From NCBI GenBank assembly GCA_031425325.1, contig JANPJD010000227.1, positions 1-20,531 of the forward strand: a stretch of 20,531 nucleotides of DNA. Reading direction: 5' to 3'. Under the pieces are notes generated by a model. That model was not told the DNA's origin and did not search any database. It was given only the letters and a program-made list of their open reading frames with translations. Shown piece by piece: positions 7,385 through 14,853 of the stretch (positions within the stretch are counted from its first letter, which is position 1; every line of letters begins with the position of its first letter). The DNA comes from Aliitabrizicola sp031425325. Its GTDB lineage: Bacteria > Pseudomonadota > Alphaproteobacteria > Rhodobacterales > Rhodobacteraceae. Both the position numbers and the translations under genes were made by a program.

Positions 7385-8422
7385 TCAGCCCGGAAGATCG
7401 GGGCGCGCGGCGCGTCTCGCAAGGGCCTCGAGGCGCGGATGCATCATCCGCCGCCACAGCGGGGGGACGAGCGCCACCGTCGCCATCACGGCAAGCGAGC
7501 GCGGCAGCATCGGCGCCTCCGGCGCAAGATCAAGCGCCGGATAGGGTCGGCTAGGGCGGACATGGTGGTCCGAATGCCGGGCCGCGTTCAGCATCATCGC
7601 GGCACTGGCCGGACCGGGGGCATTCCACGCGTGCTGCGGTCCGACCGGTTCCAGCCGCCCGTCGGGCAGGCGGCGACGGCGCAGACCGTAGTGCTGCACA
7701 TAGTCGGACAACAGAAGCTGCACCGTCGCGTAGGCGCCCAGGCCCGCAAGCGCGGCAACCCCGGCCAGTCCGGCCAGGCCCCAGGCTGCGGCAAGGCAAG
7801 CTGCGGACCCGCCGAGATAGAGCGCATAGGGATGCACAAGGCGACCCCGCATCCCCCCCTCGGCAATCAGGCCCGCGCGGAACGAGCCCATCCAGGCCTG
7901 CGGCGCAAAGCGGTAGAAGCTTTCGCCCCAGGCGGCGCTGTTGGGATCGCGCGCCGTGCCGACATGGCGGTGATGCACATGCCGGTGCGCCGAGGCGTGA
8001 TGCCCGAACATGAGCGAGATGTAGACCGCCACACCCAAAGCCCGCATGGGACGCGAGGCGTGATGGATCAGTTCATGCGCCGCCGGGATCGAGATCTGCC
8101 CGAAATGCAGGCCGAAGGCGACGAAGGCCGCAACCCGCGGCACCGGCGCAAGGCCGGTCGCGCCCGCGACCGCCAGCACGCCCACGACCATCAGCCCAAG
8201 ATGCGCGGCACCAAGCGCCACCAGCAGCACGCCCGACGCCGGAAACTCGCGCCCCCCGGGCGCCTCGGCCCCGGCCGCCAACCGGTCAAGTACCCAGGGC
8301 ACACCCACCAGATAGGCAAGTGCCGCCCACAGCGCGGCACCTTGCCCCAAGCCACCCGCCAGCAGAAGCGGCACTGGAAGCAGGCTGGCTGCGGCGAAAC
8401 GGAACGGACCGAAGAAAGACAT
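7385..8422 (-). CDS. alkB: AlkB-type alkane 1-monooxygenase / membrane fatty-acid desaturase superfamily protein
   Basis: A 345-aa integral membrane protein with the histidine boxes of non-haem di-iron hydroxylases. They are HELIHH (116-121), a box with H146, H150 and H151 in the segment AHRHVHHRHVGTARDP (145-160), and RHSDHH (282-287). The motif SDYVQHYGL (239-247) corresponds to NYVEHYGL of AlkB, with Asn and Glu replaced by Asp and Gln. Several hydrophobic segments flank the boxes (about 10-48, 63-110, 126-140 and 200-240). AlkB enzymes hydroxylate terminal carbons of n-alkanes in the inner membrane, using rubredoxin as electron donor. No rubredoxin gene is in this window. It is shorter than GPo1 AlkB (about 401 aa), so the substrate could differ. 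The start codon at 8422 gives MSFFGPFRF. Confidence 0.88.
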   Translation of the reverse strand: MSFFGPFRFAAASLLPVPLLLAGGLGQGAALWAALAYLVGVPWVLDRLAAGAEAPGGREFPASGVLLVALGAAHLGLMVVGVLAVAGATGLAPVPRVAAFVAFGLHFGQISIPAAHELIHHASRPMRALGVAVYISLMFGHHASAHRHVHHRHVGTARDPNSAAWGESFYRFAPQAWMGSFRAGLIAEGGMRGRLVHPYALYLGGSAACLAAAWGLAGLAGVAALAGLGAYATVQLLLSDYVQHYGLRRRRLPDGRLEPVGPQHAWNAPGPASAAMMLNAARHSDHHVRPSRPYPALDLAPEAPMLPRSLAVMATVALVPPLWRRMMHPRLEALARRAARPDLPG

Positions 8423-8481
8423 GCAAGAAAGTTAGCACGCCTCCGGGGCGGGCGGCAGCGGGCGGCATGCCGCATCGCGCA

Positions 8482-8526
8482 CCCGGCCTTTCCTCACCCG
8501 GTCTTTGCCCGCCCCGTCTTTCCCTT
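8482..8526 (+). repeat. Three-unit 15-bp tandem repeat upstream of ftsY
   Basis: Three consecutive 15-bp units begin CCCGGCCTTT (8482), CCCGGTCTTT (8497) and CCCCGTCTTT (8512). They lie in the 155-bp divergent region between the AlkB-type gene and ftsY, 52 bp before the ftsY ATG. The rest of this gap (8423-8577) holds only GC-rich sequence and the ftsY ribosome-binding site; I see no clear promoter hexamers. Confidence 0.65.
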
Positions 8527-8577
8527 GCGCGCCGAAGCGGCTAGGTGAGGAGAGTTGCAGCAGGAGGCAGCGCAACG

Positions 8578-9567
8578 ATGGCGTTTTTCACCAAGCTTCG
8601 CGACCGGTTGTTCCGAAGCTCCGACCGGATCGCCGAGGGCCTAGACGCTGTCGTGGCGGCTGGCCCCGACGCGGGCGAGTCCGCGCAGAAGCCGGGCCTG
8701 ATCGGCCGCCTGCTCGGCCAGCCCGAGGCGGCGCGGCGCGTTCTTGACGATGCAATGCTCGAAAGCCTCGAGGAGGTGCTGATCGGCACCGACATGGGCG
8801 TCGACACTGCCCTTCGCGTCACCGCCAACATCGCCGAGGGGCGGATGGGCCGCCGCGTCTCGTCCGACGAGATCAGGGGTGCGCTCGCGGTCGAGATCGC
8901 GCGGATCATGGCGCCCGTCGCCCGACCCATGCCGCTTTATCCCAAGACCCCACAGGTCGTGCTGGTGGTCGGCGTGAACGGCTCGGGCAAGACCACGACC
9001 ATCGGCAAGCTCGCAAGCCAGTTCCGCGCCGCCGGCAAGTCGGTCGTGATCGCTGCAGGCGACACGTTCCGCGCGGCGGCAGTCGAACAGTTGCAGGTCT
9101 GGGGCACCCGTGCCGGCGTGCCGGTGATGACAGCGCCCGAAGGCTCGGACCCTGCGAGCCTTGCGTTCGACGCGATGGCGCGGGCCGAGGCAGACGGTGC
9201 GGACCTTCTTCTGATCGACACGGCGGGGCGGTTGCAGAACCGCGCCGACCTGATGGAAGAGCTTGCCAAGATCGTCCGGGTGATCCGCAAGAAAGACCCG
9301 ACTGCGCCGCACAACACGCTTCTCGTGCTCGACGCGACGACGGGGCAGAACGCGCTTCTCCAGGTCGAGATCTTCCGCAAGATCGCCGATGTGACCGGGC
9401 TCGTGATGACCAAGCTCGACGGCACCGCGAAGGGCGGCGTGCTCGTGGCGCTGGCCGACCGCTTCGGCCTGCCGATCCACGCGATCGGCGTGGGCGAGCA
9501 GATCGACGACCTCGCGGCCTTCGACCCCGACGATTTCGCCCGCGCGCTGGTCGGGCTCGACGCATGA
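8578..9567 (+). CDS. ftsY: Signal recognition particle receptor FtsY
   Basis: FtsY is the membrane-associated SRP-receptor GTPase that docks ribosome-SRP complexes at the Sec translocon. The 329-aa protein has a short N-terminal amphipathic segment (MAFFTKLRDRLFR), an N domain, and a complete G domain. G-domain motifs are the P-loop GVNGSGKTTTIGKLA (132-146), DTFRAAAVEQL (162-172), DTAGR (214-218), TKLDGTAKGG (278-287) and GVGEQIDDLAAFDP near the C-terminus. It lacks the long acidic A domain of E. coli FtsY, as is usual in alphaproteobacteria. The ATG at 8578 is preceded by AGGAGG (8562-8567). An in-frame GTG at 8545 lies upstream of that site and is rejected. yciB follows after 133 bp. Confidence 0.97.
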   Translation: MAFFTKLRDRLFRSSDRIAEGLDAVVAAGPDAGESAQKPGLIGRLLGQPEAARRVLDDAMLESLEEVLIGTDMGVDTALRVTANIAEGRMGRRVSSDEIRGALAVEIARIMAPVARPMPLYPKTPQVVLVVGVNGSGKTTTIGKLASQFRAAGKSVVIAAGDTFRAAAVEQLQVWGTRAGVPVMTAPEGSDPASLAFDAMARAEADGADLLLIDTAGRLQNRADLMEELAKIVRVIRKKDPTAPHNTLLVLDATTGQNALLQVEIFRKIADVTGLVMTKLDGTAKGGVLVALADRFGLPIHAIGVGEQIDDLAAFDPDDFARALVGLDA

Positions 9568-9578
9568 CCCGTTCCCCG

Positions 9579-9626
9579 GCTTCTTTTCGGTGCAAATACC
9601 CCGGTGGTGCGGGGGGCTTGCCCCGG
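9579..9626 (+). repeat. 3' element copy B after ftsY, with terminator-like end
   Basis: Starting 11 nt after the ftsY stop: GGCTTCTTTTCGG, then TGCAAATACCCCGGTGGTG. A short GC stem, GGGG (9613-9616) with CCCC (9621-9624), follows. The sequence GGCC then TTTT comes directly after (9625-9632). The first 32 bases closely match the reverse complement of 10440-10471. It is probably a 3'-end or terminator element of ftsY. Confidence 0.6.
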
Positions 9627-9700
9627 CCTTTTGGCTTGTGCGGGCGCTGGCCACGGCACGGGGCGGGGCATCTGCTGCGTCCAACCGGAAAGAGACCGAC

Positions 9701-10324
9701 ATGACTGACCGCAAGATCGCCGGATGGCTGCAGCAGGTGCTGGAACTCGGCCCGACGCTGGTCTTCTTTGTGATCTACCTGCGTATTCGCGACGACAGCT
9801 TCGTCCTTGCGGGGCGCGAGTATTCCGGCTTCATCGTGGCGACGCTGATCTTCGTACCGGTGCTGCTCGCGGCAATTGGGGTGCTCTGGGCGCTGACGGG
9901 GCGCTTGAGCCGGATGCAGATCTTCACCGCCTTTATGGTGATCTTCTTCGGCGGGCTGACGGCCTGGTTCAATGACGAGCGGTTCTTCAAGATGAAGACG
10001 ACCATCGTCTACGGCTGCATCGCGGGCCTTCTCGGCATCGGGCTTGCGACCGGGCGCAGCTATCTCGAATGGGTGATGGCGGGGATGCTGCCGATGCGGC
10101 ACGAGGGCTGGATGATGCTGACGCGGCGCACGGCACTTGCCTTCGCCGTGCTCGCCGTCGCGAACGAGGTGGTTTGGCGCACGCAGACGACAGATGTCTG
10201 GGTCAAGATCGAGACCTTCGCCTTTCCCGCGCTGCTCTTCGTCTTTCTCTGGCTTCAGATCGTCGGCCTGCAAAAGTACCTGATCGAGGACGAACCCGGC
10301 AAGAGCCCAGACGCCAACGGCTGA
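9701..10324 (+). CDS. yciB: Inner membrane-spanning protein YciB / septation protein A (IspZ family)
   Basis: A 207-aa multi-spanning membrane protein of the YciB/IspZ family, linked in other bacteria to cell-envelope synthesis and septation with no defined enzymatic activity. Hydrophobic segments lie about at 17-28, 43-66, 73-88, 102-117, 144-157 and 173-190. The family block GGLTAWFNDERFFKMKTTIV (84-103) is present, as is DVWVKIETFAFP near 165-176. The ATG at 9701 is preceded by GGAAAGAGA, which decides against the longer frame starting at 9590 inside the ftsY 3' element. Location just after ftsY is consistent with a role at the membrane, but the 3' element between them suggests separate or attenuated transcription. 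Confidence 0.9.
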   Translation: MTDRKIAGWLQQVLELGPTLVFFVIYLRIRDDSFVLAGREYSGFIVATLIFVPVLLAAIGVLWALTGRLSRMQIFTAFMVIFFGGLTAWFNDERFFKMKTTIVYGCIAGLLGIGLATGRSYLEWVMAGMLPMRHEGWMMLTRRTALAFAVLAVANEVVWRTQTTDVWVKIETFAFPALLFVFLWLQIVGLQKYLIEDEPGKSPDANG

Positions 10325-10404
10325 CCGCCGCGCCCGTCCTGCGCGGGCAGCGGGGGTTCCACACCCCTCGTTCCGGCCCGGCCACGGGCCGTGCGTTCTT
10401 CGCG

Positions 10405-10427
10405 GAAACGCGCCACTGGCGCGTTTC
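10405..10427. terminator. Perfect hairpin between convergent yciB and GST gene
   Basis: GAAACGCGCC (10405-10414) and GGCGCGTTTC (10418-10427) form a perfect 10-bp stem with a 3-nt loop. The arms end in AAA and TTT, giving a short U run in the RNA on either strand. A smaller hairpin, GGCCCG/CGGGCC (10375-10380 and 10385-10390), lies nearby. It is placed to end yciB from the left and the GST gene from the right. Confidence 0.7.
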
Positions 10428-10433
10428 TCATCG

Positions 10434-10471
10434 CTCATCACCCCCGTGGGGTATTTCAGCCGAAGCGAAGC
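10434..10471 (-). repeat. 3' element copy C after the GST gene
   Basis: Read on the minus strand from 10471: GGCTTCGCTTCGG, then CTGAAATACCCCACGGGGG. This closely matches copy B (9579-9610) and more loosely copy A (6909-6936). It starts 36 nt past the stop codon of the GST gene, on that gene's sense strand, as the other copies do for their genes. Confidence 0.6.
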
Positions 10472-10507
10472 CTGGATGAGGCTCTCCCTTTGCTTCGCAG
10501 TGCTCCC

Positions 10508-11209
10508 TTACCGTTTGAACAGGATCTCTTGCGCCTTGCGGTCGGTGGCGGCAGCGCTGTTGCGCTTGTCTTCGGCCACAGCCTTGCCGCGCTGCACGGC
10601 CGGGCGGGCCGCCATCAGGTCGAGCCAGCGGGCGAAGTGGGGCTTGTCGTCCAGCGTCTGCTCCTGACGTTCCCACCCTTGCGCCCAGGGCCAAATCGCG
10701 AAATCCGCGATTGAAAGGTCGCCCGCCACGAATTCGCATTGTGCGAGCTGGCGGTCGAGCACGCCGTAGAGCCGCCCGACCTCGCGCCGGTAGCGGTCCT
10801 TTGCGTAGGGCAGGTCCTGCGGCGGGTCGAGCGCCGGTGCGTAGGTCAGGAAGTGGTGCGCCTGTCCCGCCATCGGTCCGACGCCACCCATCTGCCACAT
10901 AAGCCATTGCTCGACCGCCACCCGCTCGCGTTCGGTCCGCCCGCCGAACCGGCCGGTCTTCCGGGCGAGATACTGCAGGATCGCCCCCGATTCGAAGATC
11001 GAGATCGGTGCGCCGTCCGGCCCATCGGGGTCGGTGATGGCGGGCATCCGGTTGTTCGGTGCGATCCGCAGGAAGTCGGGGGCGAACTGCTCGCCCGTGC
11101 CGATGTTCACAAGATGCACGTCATAGGGCAGCCCCATCTCCTCGAGGGCGATGGTGATCTTCCAGCCGTTCGGCGTGGGCCAGTAGTACAGTGCGATGGG
11201 GGCGGGCAT
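10508..11209 (-). CDS. Glutathione S-transferase family protein, YfcG/YghU-like
   Basis: A 233-aa cytosolic GST-fold protein. The thioredoxin-like N-terminal domain (about 4-87) has the Nu-class/YfcG signature YYWPTPNGWKITIALEE, with T11 and N14 at the glutathione-contact positions, then PNNRMPAI and FESGAILQYLA (72-82). An alpha-helical C-terminal domain follows, with GDLSIADFAIWPW. E. coli YfcG has disulfide-bond oxidoreductase activity, so thiol redox chemistry is more likely than classical conjugation. The ATG at 11209 is preceded by AAGGA. It lies 28 bp downstream of an alpha/beta hydrolase gene on the same strand, probably one operon. Copy C of the 3' element follows it. Confidence 0.93.
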   Translation of the reverse strand: MPAPIALYYWPTPNGWKITIALEEMGLPYDVHLVNIGTGEQFAPDFLRIAPNNRMPAITDPDGPDGAPISIFESGAILQYLARKTGRFGGRTERERVAVEQWLMWQMGGVGPMAGQAHHFLTYAPALDPPQDLPYAKDRYRREVGRLYGVLDRQLAQCEFVAGDLSIADFAIWPWAQGWERQEQTLDDKPHFARWLDLMAARPAVQRGKAVAEDKRNSAAATDRKAQEILFKR

Positions 11210-11237
11210 GGGCAGTCCTTCATCCGGGTCGAGCCGA

Positions 11238-12128
11238 TCATGCCGGATTGTGGGCCACTGGCAAGGGCAGGAGCCGCGCGTCAGCAGGCGACCCATGCTG
11301 CAGCAGAGCAGCGCGCAACCGGCAATGAGAGAGCCTGCGCTGCAAAAGCGCGCGGTAGAGCGCGAAGAGGCCGGGACGCAGGTAGGCCTGCCAGTGGCAG
11401 ATGCGCGGCTGGCCCGGTCGCAGCGGGTATCCAAGCCGCAAAAGTGCCGCCTCGGTGGCCGCATCGTCGATCCGAAGGTCGAGCCAGTTCGCAGGCGGCT
11501 TGCACAGACCCTGCCCGAGGCTTGCGTGCAGCCGGGCCGACAGCAACGTTTCCATGCAGAAATCGAACATCCTGTTTGAACCTGAGGTTATGCTGACGAT
11601 CCGGGCGGCGCGCCCGGCCGGACTTGCGATGGCGCGCTCGGCATGATCGCGGAAGTCGGCGGGCGTCAGCAGGATCACCTCGCCGACCGCTCCCTCGGGA
11701 ACCTGCGGCAGCGCTTCGAGGGCCACGCGGGCGCCCAGCGAATGCGCGAAAACGTCAACCGAGCGCGAGGGGTCGACCGCGCGCACTTCGGAGATCAGCC
11801 GGGCGAGGGCGGCCGCGCTGGGCGCGCTGCGGGCGGTGGCCTGCCAGAGGGTGCCGCGCGCGTTCCAGCCGAAGGCGAGCCCGAGCCCCGCCGGTCCGCC
11901 GAGCCGCAGGTGGCGCGGCCAGCTGACCGCGCGCGGCAGGTCGCGGCGTGGGGCCATCGACAGGATATGCCCATGCGGGCAGTGACGCCCCGCACCGGGG
12001 GCAAAGCGAAAGCCGTGGATCATCGCCACGACCGGCGCCCCGGCAGGCAGTGCGTCGATTGCGCGCGCAAGGGCGCCACGGTCGAAGCGAAGGGTGTCCC
12101 CCTCGGCGTTGACGGGCAGAAGCGGCAT
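11238..12128 (-). CDS. Alpha/beta-hydrolase fold protein of unknown substrate
   Basis: A 296-aa protein with alpha/beta hydrolase features. The beta-strand and oxyanion HG motif is at VVAMIHGFRF (33-42). The nucleophile elbow is FAHSLGARVAL (127-137), with predicted nucleophile S130. The elbow reads A-H-S-L-G, so the usual first glycine is alanine. LLTPADF (153-159) follows. There is no signal peptide. The N-terminus is uncertain: ATG at 12128 is used, but GTG at 12140 is also in frame and neither has a strong ribosome-binding site. The C-terminal third (about 210-296) is rich in Arg, Leu and His and I do not recognise it. Likely first gene of an operon with the GST gene. Confidence 0.78.
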   Translation of the reverse strand: MPLLPVNAEGDTLRFDRGALARAIDALPAGAPVVAMIHGFRFAPGAGRHCPHGHILSMAPRRDLPRAVSWPRHLRLGGPAGLGLAFGWNARGTLWQATARSAPSAAALARLISEVRAVDPSRSVDVFAHSLGARVALEALPQVPEGAVGEVILLTPADFRDHAERAIASPAGRAARIVSITSGSNRMFDFCMETLLSARLHASLGQGLCKPPANWLDLRIDDAATEAALLRLGYPLRPGQPRICHWQAYLRPGLFALYRALLQRRLSHCRLRAALLQHGSPADARLLPLPVAHNPA

Positions 12129-12230
12129 GGCGGGGTCCACATCTGGTGCGGTCTGACGACCTTCTACCCAGATGCTGCGACAGGCCCGTGACCGTCAGGG
12201 CGCAGCTATGTGACAGCGCGGCGCGCGTGG

Positions 12231-12259
12231 TTGACCTGCCCTGCCGCGCGACGTATCCG
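12231..12259 (+). promoter_or_regulatory. Predicted metZ promoter
   Basis: TTGACC (12231-12236), exactly 17 nt, then TATCCG (12254-12259). The expected start point near 12266 coincides with the first paired base of the SAM-II-like aptamer, which supports both calls. The remainder of the divergent gap (12129-12230) shows no other clear element. Confidence 0.65.
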
Positions 12260-12263
12260 GAAC

Positions 12264-12317
12264 GTCGTGGCGCTTTGAACCCGATTGCGGGCCACGTTAA
12301 ACAAGCCGCTAAAGAGG
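12264..12317 (+). promoter_or_regulatory. SAM-II-type riboswitch aptamer (metA/metZ leader motif)
   Basis: The leader has the SAM-II pattern known from alphaproteobacterial metA and metZ leaders. The P1 helix is CGTGGC (12266-12271) with GCCACG (12291-12296). The conserved tail after P1 reads TTAAACAAGCCGCTAAAGAGG (12297-12317). A pseudoknot pairing GCGG (12287-12290) with CCGC (12306-12309) is possible. SAM-II RNAs bind S-adenosylmethionine and lower expression of methionine genes, which matches the metZ gene downstream. Recognition is by motif and context. A covariance-model score was not available. Confidence 0.88.
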
Positions 12318-12330
12318 TCAGGGTCTTTTC

Positions 12331-12364
12331 GCCCCCGACGCCTCTTGTGGTTCGGGGGCTTTTT
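12331..12364 (+). terminator. Intrinsic terminator acting as expression platform of the metZ riboswitch
   Basis: GCCCCCGA (12331-12338) and TCGGGGGC (12352-12359) form a perfect 8-bp stem followed by TTTTT (12360-12364), a standard intrinsic terminator. It sits upstream of metZ rather than after a gene. The aptamer's 3' end AAGAGG (12312-12317) is perfectly complementary to CCTCTT (12341-12346) in the terminator loop. The two structures should compete. Confidence 0.85.
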
Positions 12365-12399
12365 GTTGGGCGGTCTGCGGGGCCGCCGGAGGATCGGGC

Positions 12400-13581
12400 A
12401 TGACGAAGGACTGGAGCCGCCGCACGCGGCTTGTGCACGAGGGCAGCCGGCGCAGCCAGTACGGCGAGATGGCCGAGGCGATCTACCTGACGCAGGGCTT
12501 CGTCTATGACAGCGCCGAAGCGGCCGAGGCGCGGTTCGTCGCGACCGGGCCGGATGAGTTCATCTATGCCCGCTACGGCAACCCCACGGTGCGGATGTTC
12601 GAAGAGCGGATCGCCGCGATCGAAGGCACCGAGGATGCCTTTGCCACCGCCAGCGGCATGGCGGCCGTCAACGGCGCGCTCGTGTCGATGCTGCGCGCGG
12701 GCGACCGGGTCGTGTCGGCGCGCGCGCTGTTCGGAAGCTGCCTTTACATCCTTGAAGAGGTGCTGCGCCGCTACGGGGTCGAGGTGGCGATCGTCGACGG
12801 CACCGATCTTGACCAGTGGCGCGCGGCGGTGACGCCGGGCACCAAGGCGGTGTTCTTCGAATCCGTCTCGAACCCCACGCTCGAGGTGATCGACATCGCC
12901 GCCGTCGCCGAGATCGCCCATGCGGCGGGCGCGTTGGTGATCGTGGACAACGTGTTCGCCACGCCGATCTTTTCGCGTGCGGTCGAGCAGGGGGCGGACG
13001 TCATCGTCTATTCCACGACCAAGCACATCGACGGGCAAGGCCGGGCGCTGGGCGGGGTGGTGTGCGGCACCGAGGCCTTCATCCGCAAGGTGCTCGAGCC
13101 CTACATGAAGCACACAGGGGCGGCACTCAGCCCGTTCAACGCCTGGATCATGCTGAACGGCATGACGACGCTCGACCTGCGCTGTCGCGCCATGGCCGAG
13201 GGCGCGCAGCGCATCGCCGAGGCGCTCGAGGGCGACGAGCGCATTGCGCGCGTGCTCTTTCCCGGCCTGCCGAGCCACCCGCACCACTACCTCGCCATGG
13301 CCCAGATGGGCACCGGCGGCACGGTGCTCGCGTTCGAGGTCAAGGGCGGCAAGGCTGCCGCCTTCCGGTTTCTGAACGCGCTCGAGATCGTCAAGATCTC
13401 GAACAACCTTGGGGATGCGCGGACCATCGCCACGCATCCCGCCACGACCACGCACCAGCGCCTGCCCGAAGACCAGAAGGTGACGCTCGGCATCACCGAG
13501 GGCCTCGTGCGGCTGTCGGTGGGGCTTGAGGACGTGGGCGACCTGATCGGCGACCTGCGGGGTGCGCTTGACCGGATGTGA
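12400..13581 (+). CDS. metZ: O-succinylhomoserine sulfhydrylase (MetZ)
   Basis: MetZ is a PLP enzyme that converts O-succinylhomoserine and sulfide to homocysteine in methionine synthesis. The 393-aa protein has the Cys/Met-metabolism PLP fold. Visible motifs are YARYGNPT (56-63), the FATASGMAAVN cofactor-phosphate region (81-91), the FESVSNPTLEV block (153-163), D183 in IVDNVFATP, and the Schiff-base lysine K208 in YSTTKHIDGQGR. The ending THQRLPEDQKVTLGI and the SVGLEDVGDLIGDL segment are typical. MetZ rather than MetB or MetC is chosen from overall motif style and the SAM-II leader; related sulfhydrylases cannot be fully excluded. GGAGG (12388-12392) precedes the ATG. Expression is likely lowered when SAM is abundant, through the upstream terminator. 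Confidence 0.93.
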   Translation: MTKDWSRRTRLVHEGSRRSQYGEMAEAIYLTQGFVYDSAEAAEARFVATGPDEFIYARYGNPTVRMFEERIAAIEGTEDAFATASGMAAVNGALVSMLRAGDRVVSARALFGSCLYILEEVLRRYGVEVAIVDGTDLDQWRAAVTPGTKAVFFESVSNPTLEVIDIAAVAEIAHAAGALVIVDNVFATPIFSRAVEQGADVIVYSTTKHIDGQGRALGGVVCGTEAFIRKVLEPYMKHTGAALSPFNAWIMLNGMTTLDLRCRAMAEGAQRIAEALEGDERIARVLFPGLPSHPHHYLAMAQMGTGGTVLAFEVKGGKAAAFRFLNALEIVKISNNLGDARTIATHPATTTHQRLPEDQKVTLGITEGLVRLSVGLEDVGDLIGDLRGALDRM

Positions 13582-13627
13582 CGGCAACGCGGTGGACCAT
13601 GGGGCCGTTCGCCGCCTGTGATCCGCT

Positions 13628-13688
13628 TTGACCCATCCGGCGTAAAAGGCGCATAGACTTGACCGGGTGCCATACCCATCTGGGATGG
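13628..13688 (+). promoter_or_regulatory. Candidate folE2 promoter and adjoining imperfect inverted repeat
   Basis: TTGACC (13628-13633) and CATAGA (13652-13657) are spaced 18 nt. A second TTGACC lies at 13659-13664 without a good -10. Just downstream is an imperfect inverted repeat, CCATACCCA (13670-13678) and TGGGATGG (13681-13688), with one extra base in the left arm. It could be an operator or a leader hairpin. I do not recognise a Zur-type site. No clear terminator for metZ is visible in 13582-13627. Confidence 0.35.
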
Positions 13689-13718
13689 ACGGGCGCCGGG
13701 TCCGCAGGGAGACGGGAC

Positions 13719-14810
<1,092 letters not shown>

Positions 14811-14853
14811 CGGCCGCTTGACAGCCATGGCGGCGGCAGCCAAGCCTGCCGCC

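Noticed and set aside
7262..8548. 428-codon plus-strand open frame opposite the AlkB-type gene
   Set aside because: The minus strand encodes all histidine boxes of AlkB; the plus frame is a compositional shadow.
8545..8577. Earlier GTG start for ftsY
   Set aside because: The AGGAGG ribosome-binding site lies inside this extension and is correctly spaced for the ATG at 8578.
9590..9700. N-terminal extension of yciB
   Set aside because: The extension lies in the ftsY 3' element. A ribosome-binding site directly precedes the ATG at 9701.
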